A stretch of 17,894 nucleotides of DNA from CAXXOK01 sp035353615 (GTDB lineage: Bacteria; Bacillota; Clostridia; Christensenellales; Aristaeellaceae). Position numbers and translations under genes: made by a program. Where the stretch lies: positions 1 through 17,894 of the forward strand of contig DAOPZY010000051.1 of NCBI GenBank assembly GCA_035353615.1. Direction: 5' to 3'. Of this stretch, positions 7,910-13,595 are shown piece by piece. The first letter of the stretch is position 1; each line of letters starts with the position of its first letter. The notes beneath the pieces were generated by a model. The model had not been told where the DNA came from. It searched no databases and saw nothing but the letters and a program-made list of their open reading frames with translations.

Positions 7910-7925
7910 TGTTTCACGTGGAACA
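7910..7925. promoter_or_regulatory. parS-like site 3, upstream of glgP
   Basis: TGTTTCACGTGGAACA is identical to site 2 and is followed by TCCCTG, as at site 1. It lies 49 bp upstream of the main glgP -35 box, so a ParB complex here could affect glgP transcription. Confidence 0.75.
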
Positions 7926-7973
7926 TCCCTGTTGATTTCCGCGTTTCTTCCCTGTTCTTTCCGATGGCTCGAA

Positions 7974-8002
7974 TTGTCAATCTTGAACGGCCATGCTATA
8001 AT
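7974..8002 (+). promoter_or_regulatory. Main glgP promoter
   Basis: TTGTCA (7974-7979) and TATAAT (7997-8002) are separated by 17 bp, with a TGC extended -10. This is the strongest promoter seen in the window. Transcription would start near 8009, leaving a leader of about 22 bases that contains the AAGGAGGAG ribosome binding site. Confidence 0.8.
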
Positions 8003-8030
8003 AAGCGCATTCCACAGAAGGAGGAGTTTT

Positions 8031-10478
8031 ATGCCGGCCACGAAGTTCGATGTTGAAGGCATCAAGCAAAGCATTGTCGGTAAACTGCAGCGCTACTACG
8101 GCGTTACCACCCAGGGCGCATCCTTGCAGCAGTTATACAAGGCGACCGCTTCTACCGTGCGGGATCAGATCATGCAAAAATGGATGATCAGCCGTGAGGA
8201 GCGCGCACAAAGCCAGGGCAAACGGCTATATTATCTTTCCGTTGAGTTTTTAATGGGCCGGAGCCTGAACAGCAATTTGATTAACCTTTGCAGTCAGGAA
8301 AATTACCGTCAGGCGTTAAGCGAGCTTTCCATTGATCCGCTTGCGCTGCTTGCGGAAGAACCGGAGCCCGCGCTGGGCAACGGCGGTTTGGGGAGGCTTG
8401 CCGCCTGCTTTTTAGACAGTCTATCCAGCCTGAACATCCCTTCCATGGGGTGCACCATCCGCTACGAATACGGGCTTTTCCGGCAAAAAATCGTGGACGG
8501 GCAGCAGGTTGAACTTCCCGATACATGGTTGCAAAACGGAAATGTGTGGGAGATTGTCGCCGCTGAGGACATCTGTCAGGTTCAGTTTGGCGGCGAGGTA
8601 CGGGAAGTGGAAGTGAACGGCCGAAAGAACTTCAGCCTTGAAAACGCCTACACCATCGACGCTGTGCCCTATGATATGCCAATTGTCGGGTATGATACGG
8701 ATTGCGTGAACACCCTGCGCACCTGGAGCGCCCGCAGCTGTGAAGTGTTTGACCTGAAAACCTTCGGACGCGGCGAATATGACAAGGCGATGGACGAAAT
8801 GAAAATGGCCGAAGTCATCAACAAGGTGCTTTATCCGGAGGACAGCCATTGGGAAGGCAAAATGCTGCGGATGAAGCAGCACTACTTCTTCACTTCCGCT
8901 ACCCTCCAATACGCTTTGAAGGATTTTAAGCGCCAGTACGGCAATAATTTCGATCTGCTGCCGGACAAGGTTGTTTTTCACATCAACGACACGCACCCGG
9001 GCCTTGCCATTCCGGAGCTGATTCGCCTGCTGATTGATCAGGAGGGGCTGGGCTGGGAAGAAGCGGAAAGCATCACGCACCGTTGCATGGCCTACACCAA
9101 CCACACCGTGATGCAGGAAGCGCTGGAACGTTGGCCGCAAAACATGATGAAGCAGACGCTCCCCCGCATATTCATGATTTTGGAGGAGTTGAACCGCCGC
9201 CTTTGCGAAAAGCTGTTTAAAATCTATCCGGATCAGTGGGAGCGGATCGGTCAAATGGCGATTCTCGCATACGGGCAGGTACACATGGCTAACCTGTGCG
9301 TTGCCATCGCCTTCAGCGTGAACGGCGTAAGCCAGCTGCACGGCAAAATCCTGACGGACGGCCTTTTCCATGATTATTGGCTGACCGACCCGGGTAAGTT
9401 CAGCGCCATCACCAATGGCATTACGCACCGCCGCTGGCTGTTGTCCGCCAACCCGGGCATGCGGGATTTAATTGCGGAATCCATTGGCACCGGCTTCTAC
9501 CGGGACGCGCAGGAGCTTGAAAAGCTTCTTCCGTTTGCCGACGACGCCGCCTTCCGCCAGAAGTTTGAACAGGTCAAACAGCAAAATAAGGAACGTTTTG
9601 CCCGCATGATTGGCAAGCGGCAGTGCGAAACGCTGGATCCCACTTTCATTTTTGACGTTCAGGCGAAGCGGCTGCACGAGTATAAACGCCAGCTGCTCAA
9701 TGCCCTGCATATTCAGGTGCTGTATAACCGCATTGTAGAGGATGCAAATTTCAGCGCCCAGCCAAGACTGTTCCTCTTTGGCGCGAAGGCCGCGCCCGGC
9801 TACTACCGCGCAAAGCTGATTATCCGCTACATCAACGCGCTGGCCGCGCTGATTGACAGCCACCCCCGCGCCCGCAAATTTCTGAAAGTGGTTTACATTG
9901 AAAACTACGACGTTTCCACCGCCGAGCTGCTGATGCCGGCGGCTGAAATCAGCCAGCAGCTTTCTACGGCCGGCAAGGAAGCCAGCGGCACCGGCAACAT
10001 GAAGTTTATGATGAACGGCGCTTTAACGCTGGGTACCATGGATGGCGCGAACGTTGAAATTTACGATCAGGTAGGCTCGGAAAACATCTATATTTTTGGG
10101 ATGCGCGCCGAAACGGTTGAAGGGATGTACAAGGAAGGCTCCTATAACCCTATGGGCATTTTTGAAACCAACGCGGAGCTTCGCCGCGCGCTGAGCCAAT
10201 GGCTGGACGGAACACTTTTCCCCGACGAGCCCATGGCCTTGCAGGACCTGTACCACATGCTGCTGATGGGAGATTACGGCGGAATGCCTGACGAGTATTT
10301 TGTGCTCAAGGATTTTGGCAGCTACTCCATGGCGAACCGCCGGATGATGGAGGATTATGTGGACCGTGATAAGTGGCTGAAAAAATCCATTATCAACGTT
10401 GCGAAATCCGGCTACTTCTCCTCCGACCGCACCATTGGGGAATACAACAGCAACATCTGGCACATCAAACCCATCTGA
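8031..10478 (+). CDS. glgP: Glycogen/starch/alpha-glucan phosphorylase
   Basis: An 815-residue GT35 phosphorylase, a size typical for bacterial GlgP. It releases glucose-1-phosphate from the non-reducing ends of alpha-1,4-glucans using phosphate and pyridoxal phosphate, in the cytoplasm. Diagnostic segments are RLYYLSVEFLMGRSL, GNGGLGRLAACFLDSL, IRYEYGLFRQ, the INDTHP block and the PLP site EASGTGNMKF, where Lys658 should form the Schiff base. The C-terminus is complete. The ATG at 8031 is chosen because AAGGAGGAG lies six bases upstream; the frame is open for 62 more codons upstream, but that extension would run through the promoter and parS-like site 3. No other glycogen gene (glgA, glgB, glgC, malQ) is in the window, so the gene appears to be transcribed alone. 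It is the only plus-strand gene here. Confidence 0.96.
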   Translation: MPATKFDVEGIKQSIVGKLQRYYGVTTQGASLQQLYKATASTVRDQIMQKWMISREERAQSQGKRLYYLSVEFLMGRSLNSNLINLCSQENYRQALSELSIDPLALLAEEPEPALGNGGLGRLAACFLDSLSSLNIPSMGCTIRYEYGLFRQKIVDGQQVELPDTWLQNGNVWEIVAAEDICQVQFGGEVREVEVNGRKNFSLENAYTIDAVPYDMPIVGYDTDCVNTLRTWSARSCEVFDLKTFGRGEYDKAMDEMKMAEVINKVLYPEDSHWEGKMLRMKQHYFFTSATLQYALKDFKRQYGNNFDLLPDKVVFHINDTHPGLAIPELIRLLIDQEGLGWEEAESITHRCMAYTNHTVMQEALERWPQNMMKQTLPRIFMILEELNRRLCEKLFKIYPDQWERIGQMAILAYGQVHMANLCVAIAFSVNGVSQLHGKILTDGLFHDYWLTDPGKFSAITNGITHRRWLLSANPGMRDLIAESIGTGFYRDAQELEKLLPFADDAAFRQKFEQVKQQNKERFARMIGKRQCETLDPTFIFDVQAKRLHEYKRQLLNALHIQVLYNRIVEDANFSAQPRLFLFGAKAAPGYYRAKLIIRYINALAALIDSHPRARKFLKVVYIENYDVSTAELLMPAAEISQQLSTAGKEASGTGNMKFMMNGALTLGTMDGANVEIYDQVGSENIYIFGMRAETVEGMYKEGSYNPMGIFETNAELRRALSQWLDGTLFPDEPMALQDLYHMLLMGDYGGMPDEYFVLKDFGSYSMANRRMMEDYVDRDKWLKKSIINVAKSGYFSSDRTIGEYNSNIWHIKPI

Positions 10479-10486
10479 GCGCGCCG

Positions 10487-10524
10487 TGGGGGAGGATGCG
10501 TTTCCGTAATGGACGCCTCCCCCA
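10487..10524 (+). terminator. Hairpin just downstream of glgP
   Basis: TGGGGGAGG pairs with CCTCCCCCA (9 bp), and an inner GCGT/ACGC pair extends the stem past a small bulge. It starts nine bases after the glgP stop. No T-tract follows, so it may act as a weak terminator or as a 3'-end stabilising stem. Confidence 0.45.
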
Positions 10525-10874
10525 TGAATCTGTCTGGTAAAGGAATACTGTAAAGCGTCTCCGGCTGCCACATTGCGCAACCAGGGACGCTTTGGTTATG
10601 AATTTGTGCCATGCGCGGTGGTTGTATGCCTGATTGCCCTTCGAACGGTTTTCTTTCATTTGCGGGATGCTCGCTAGTTCTGGAAAATCTGTTCTGAACC
10701 CCCGCTATTGACAAGTCGAGTTGAAGTTATGTTTCACGCTGTATTTTGCCGTGGGCACTCTCGGCTTTTATATTGTCCGTGTCCCATTGATCCTCCGGCA
10801 CGCAAGAAGCGGAGACGCTGTAACCGACAAGCGTCTTTTGTCCATTTCATTACGGCGGGTGAGGACACGTACAA
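10525..10874. other. Convergent intergenic region with a possible short transcript
   Basis: No protein gene is supported. The region holds a long-range inverted repeat AAAGCGTC/GACGCTTT at about 10551-10595. It also has a plausible plus-strand promoter, TTGCCG (10746-10751) and TATATT (10769-10774) with 17-bp spacing, and a hairpin AGACGCT/AGCGTCT (10813-10836) followed by TTTG. Promoter plus hairpin would bound a transcript of roughly 60 bases. A perfect TTGACA at 10708-10713 has no good -10 at the right distance. Confidence 0.3.
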
Positions 10875-10912
10875 ATCGCCCCCGGTTGTGTTATTTCTCA
10901 ACCGGGGGCGAT
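10875..10912 (-). terminator. Strong hairpin downstream of the MbfA-like gene
   Basis: ATCGCCCCCGGTTG and CAACCGGGGGCGAT form a perfect 14-bp stem around a 10-base loop. It lies 24 bases past the stop codon of the minus-strand gene at 10937. The minus-strand tail is TTTGT, a short T-tract, so termination is likely but may be incomplete. The structure could also stop readthrough from glgP. Confidence 0.65.
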
Positions 10913-10936
10913 GATTCGGCGGTCGGCAATGCGCTG

Positions 10937-11836
10937 CTAAATATTCACGCCCAACAGCGCTTTCGCCAGCAAGCCAATGAGGAAGGCGATCACCATTACG
11001 CCCATGCTGATGGTTATCATCTCCATAAAGCGCCTGCGGAACGGCACGGTCTTGGCCACGCTCACGTAATAGTTAAACGCGAGGATCACCAGCACCACCA
11101 CCAGAATCATTGCCGCCAGCGCGACGGCCCAAAGGTTATCCGGCAACAGCAAATAGGGCAGCACCAGCAGCGCAACGGTAATCAGATAGGCAACCCCGGT
11201 ATATACGCTGGATTTGAGCGCGTTTGTGTTTCCATCTGCCCGCTCCGCCAGATAATTGCTCGCCGCCATGGAAAGCGTCGCGCTCACGCCGGTGATGATG
11301 CCGCTCAGCGCGACCATACGCGTGTTTTGCAATGCGAAGCTTAACCCCGCGATGGTTCCGGTCAGCTCCACCAGCGCGTCGTTCAGCCCCAGCACCATCG
11401 AGCCCACGTATTGCAGGCGCTCCTCGTTGAGCATGCCAATCAGTTCCTGCTCATGGCGCTTTTCATCCACAAGCATTGCCCCGGCTTCCGGAATGGCGCT
11501 TTGCAGGCGCTCGTATCCGGTAACGGCTAAACCCTCGTCTTGCGCGATGCGTTTGAGCATGAACGTATACCCCAATATGCGGGTCAGCGCTTTGAGCCTC
11601 AGCAGTTTGAGCCGATCGGGTTTGATCTGTTGCCCGCTTATGCTTTGCCAAAAGGCCGCGTGCATTTTTTCATCCGTGCTCATTTGCAGCAGCACTTTGC
11701 TGTTCTCCGGTTTTTTTTCGTGTTTGGACATATAGGCATAGAGCAACGCGCCTGTTTCCTCATCGCGTTGCGCTCCGAGCACGGCCGCCTGATCCTCCGC
11801 GCTCAGGGTCTTGAAATCAACTTTGTTGCTATCCAT
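10937..11836 (-). CDS. Ferritin-like/VIT1 (CCC1) membrane fusion protein, MbfA-like
   Basis: A 299-residue protein with two parts. Residues about 10-135 form a rubrerythrin/ferritin-like four-helix domain with candidate diiron ligands: Glu26/Glu27, the ExxH of DEKMH (Glu56, His59) and a second ExxH in DEKRH (Glu125, His128). Residues about 142-299 form a VIT1/CCC1-type membrane domain with the family opening GLNDALVELTGTIAGL and about five hydrophobic helices. Related proteins (MbfA, studied in alphaproteobacteria) export iron, and yeast and plant homologues move Fe or Mn into vacuoles. Iron or manganese efflux at the cytoplasmic membrane is therefore the inferred role. The start at 11836 is chosen because AGGGAGGTG lies eight bases upstream; 26 further upstream codons are open but carry no better site. 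No Fur-like operator was recognised upstream. Confidence 0.85.
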   Translation of the reverse strand: MDSNKVDFKTLSAEDQAAVLGAQRDEETGALLYAYMSKHEKKPENSKVLLQMSTDEKMHAAFWQSISGQQIKPDRLKLLRLKALTRILGYTFMLKRIAQDEGLAVTGYERLQSAIPEAGAMLVDEKRHEQELIGMLNEERLQYVGSMVLGLNDALVELTGTIAGLSFALQNTRMVALSGIITGVSATLSMAASNYLAERADGNTNALKSSVYTGVAYLITVALLVLPYLLLPDNLWAVALAAMILVVVLVILAFNYYVSVAKTVPFRRRFMEMITISMGVMVIAFLIGLLAKALLGVNI

Positions 11837-12024
11837 GGTTACGCACCTCCCTGAGGGTTGAATATTCGAGGTTTGCCGGTCATTTCCTGCCGCTTTCGCA
11901 TACGCGGCGCTCATTTGGCGATCGCCGCTTAAGCTTTGTCAGTTTGTGAATCCAGTTGCCAAAACCTGAATTGATACGCGCTTGGCAAACCTGCTGACGG
12001 TAGATTTGCCTTTCCTGAAAATGC

Positions 12025-12108
12025 GATGGTCAGATATTTTTATCCACGGTTGATGATCTCATATATGATGTCTGATGCTTTTATCCACGGTTGACGATTT
12101 CATACATG
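12025..12108 (-). repeat. 41/42-bp tandem duplication of the RNA methyltransferase 3' end
   Basis: The segments 12025-12066 and 12067-12108 align along their whole length with a one-base indel and several substitutions; both contain TTTTATCCACGGTTGA. The right copy is the real end of the gene, encoding MYEIVNRG-stop. On the minus strand the left copy still reads IYEIINRG-stop, out of frame with the gene, so it is a decayed tandem duplicate lying after the stop codon. Confidence 0.75.
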
Positions 12109-12857
12109 AAAATGGAAGCGGCGACCGCCGCGTTAAGCGATTCCGCGCCGCCCCGCATCGGCAGTCGGAAACGGTGCGTGGCTTCCCGCGCGGTTTCGGC
12201 GGTGATCCCAGCCCCTTCATTGCCGATGATCAGGCACACCTTGGGCGGCAGGGGCTGGCGCGCGTAAAAATCCTGTCCGCTCAGCACCGTGGCCACCGTC
12301 GCGTAGCCAAGCCCGGCAAGCGTATGCGCCGCCAACGCGGCGTTTTCCTCCACGGCGACCGGTACCCGAAACACGCTGCCCATGGTTGCCCGCAAGCACT
12401 TGGGAGCAAAGGGGTCGGCGCAGCCGGCGGTCAGGATGCACGCATCAAACCCCGCCGCGTCCACCGTGCGCAGGATGGTGCCCACATTTCCCGGGTCCTG
12501 AACGTTTTCAAGCAAAATCACACGCCCACCCAAAGCAGAGATGGCCGCGCGCTGCGGTATCCGCACGGTAGCCGCAATGCCTTGCGGAGCTTTCACCTGC
12601 GACAGGGCTGCCAGCACGTGTTCCGGCACGGCATAAACCGGATGCCCGGACAATCCGTTCAGTATGCCGCGATACCGCTCCGTTTGGTTTTCATCCACAA
12701 AGATTTCCTGCACGTTATCCGGCGCGAAATGGGCAGCTTCGCCGACCATATGTTCGCCTTCGCAAAGAAACAGCCCGCTCGCTTCCCTCGCCGCCTTGCC
12801 TTGAAGCGCTTTGGCCGCCTGCACCGCGGGGTTATGCGTGCTCGTGATTCTCTGCAT
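12081..12857 (-). CDS. TrmH/SpoU-family RNA 2'-O-methyltransferase
   Basis: A 258-residue SPOUT methyltransferase that moves a methyl group from SAM to a ribose 2'-OH in rRNA or tRNA. An N-terminal substrate-binding domain (starting ITSTHNPAVQAAKAL, with FLCEGEHMV at 30-38) precedes the knotted catalytic domain. The three SpoU motifs are clear: NVQDPGNVGTILRT (118-131, with Arg130), LIIGNEGAG (209-217, with Glu214), and LPMRGGAESLNAAVAASI (232-249). The layout resembles the YsgA/RlmB-like group of Bacillota, but the target nucleotide cannot be told from sequence. The ATG at 12857 is preferred: AGAGG lies six bases upstream of it, whereas the ATG two codons earlier abuts that AGAGG. A weak promoter (GTGAAA, 17 bp, TATTTT) may lie about 20-60 bp upstream. 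The 3' end is tandemly duplicated. Confidence 0.9.
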   Translation of the reverse strand: MQRITSTHNPAVQAAKALQGKAAREASGLFLCEGEHMVGEAAHFAPDNVQEIFVDENQTERYRGILNGLSGHPVYAVPEHVLAALSQVKAPQGIAATVRIPQRAAISALGGRVILLENVQDPGNVGTILRTVDAAGFDACILTAGCADPFAPKCLRATMGSVFRVPVAVEENAALAAHTLAGLGYATVATVLSGQDFYARQPLPPKVCLIIGNEGAGITAETAREATHRFRLPMRGGAESLNAAVAASIFMYEIVNRG

Positions 12858-13058
12858 GGGCATCCTCTTTCCCGACGGCGCGGTAAAATAAACGCCGATA
12901 TCAATACTTTCACTTATGTGATTGCGTTGCACTATTCGGCGTGCTACAAGCGATGGATCACAGCAACCGTTTGAAACAACAGGTTGAAGCAACCGTTTGC
13001 AATCGTGGGTCGCGGGCGATTTCACAGACAAGAAACATCGGGCTTGCGTTTTATGGAA

Positions 13059-13250
13059 AGTTACAGGCAACAGTCCTCAGGCACGCGTTGTAGGCAAAGT
13101 TACAGGCAACAGACCGCATTCACGCAGTTCAGGCAGGGTGATAAGCAACAGGCCGCAGGCACGCGGTTTAGCCGGTTTATATGGACAGGCCGTTGGCACG
13201 CGGTTCAGGCAGGTGATAAGCGGCAGGCGTTGGTAAGCGTTTCAAACATA
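13059..13250 (+). repeat. 39-bp degenerate tandem repeat with 13-bp sub-period (five units)
   Basis: Units at 13059-13097, 13098-13136, 13137-13175, 13176-13211 (36 bp) and 13212-13250 line up end to end. Units 1 and 2 share their first fifteen bases (AGTTACAGGCAACAG). Units 3 and 5 both start GGTGATAAGC. The junctions of units 2/3 and 4/5 (GTTCAGGCAG-GTGATAAGC) are nearly identical. Within a unit each 13-mer tends to end in AGGCAAC or AGGCAC. Just to the left, AGCAACCGTTTG occurs twice 26 bp (two 13-bp steps) apart at 12962 and 12988. The units are contiguous with no unique spacers, so this is a minisatellite-like array and not CRISPR. Confidence 0.75.
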
Positions 13251-13385
13251 GTTCTTTCGAAATTGCTCAAATCGTTTCAGCAGAACAGCCGGCATTGCCC
13301 CGCGTGGCGTTTCTCTGTTGCGGTATCCCGATGCTTGCAGGCGAAAATGAAACGCAAGGTTTTTGAAAAATCCAGATGATTGACT

Positions 13386-13500
13386 GTCGCCGCTCGCCTC
13401 ACAGCCCTGCGGGCTGTTCGCTCGCTCTTGGTCATAATGTGTTGCGACACAAGCTTTTGGGGTTCTACCCCAAACCCGGCCAAGGGTTTCACCCTTGGAA
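13386..13500 (+). repeat. Dispersed multi-hairpin intergenic element, copy 2 (well preserved)
   Basis: Three compact hairpins occur in a row: ACAGCCC-TGC-GGGCTGT (13401-13417), TTTGGGG-TTCTA-CCCCAAA (13456-13474) and CCAAGGGT-TTC-ACCCTTGG (13480-13498), with TTCGCTCGCTC between the first two. The same block order is seen in decayed form at 1399-1500. No terminal T-tract follows, so it is not a simple terminator. Elements of this form look like a dispersed non-coding family. Confidence 0.7.
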
Positions 13501-13595
13501 TCTGACAAGGGATTTCTTCACTTGACCCATCTTTTTGGGTTATTGATTGCGCATGTTGCTTAATGCCTTGTAAACGGCCACCCGCAAGAGTTTTT

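Larger units (their letters stand above)
12858..13595. other. 738-bp intergenic region rich in repeats
   Basis: The gap between argS and the RNA methyltransferase gene holds the 39-bp tandem repeat (13059-13250), a looser 13-bp-periodic tract from about 12962, and the second copy of the dispersed hairpin element (13386-13500). ACGCCGA (12892-12898) and TCGGCGT (12936-12942) form a 7-bp inverted repeat that brackets the likely promoter of the methyltransferase gene. A plus-strand frame from a TTG at 12984 to 13379 (131 codons) crosses the repeat but has no convincing ribosome binding site or domain; I do not call it a gene. No T-tailed terminator was found after argS. Confidence 0.6.

Noticed and set aside
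10730..10745. TGTTTCAC half-site resembling parS
   Set aside because: Only the left half matches; the right half (GCTGTATT) is unrelated.
12039..12090. Two TTATCCACG strings resembling DnaA boxes (TTATCCACA)
   Set aside because: Both are one base off, and both are explained by the gene's final codons (Asn-Arg-Gly-stop) and its tandem duplication; no AT-rich unwinding region or further boxes nearby.
13059..13250. Direct repeats that could suggest a CRISPR array
   Set aside because: The units are contiguous and degenerate, with no unique spacers and no cas genes nearby.
12984..13379. A 131-codon plus-strand frame across the tandem repeat
   Set aside because: TTG start without a ribosome binding site, basic low-complexity translation explained by the DNA repeat, no domain.
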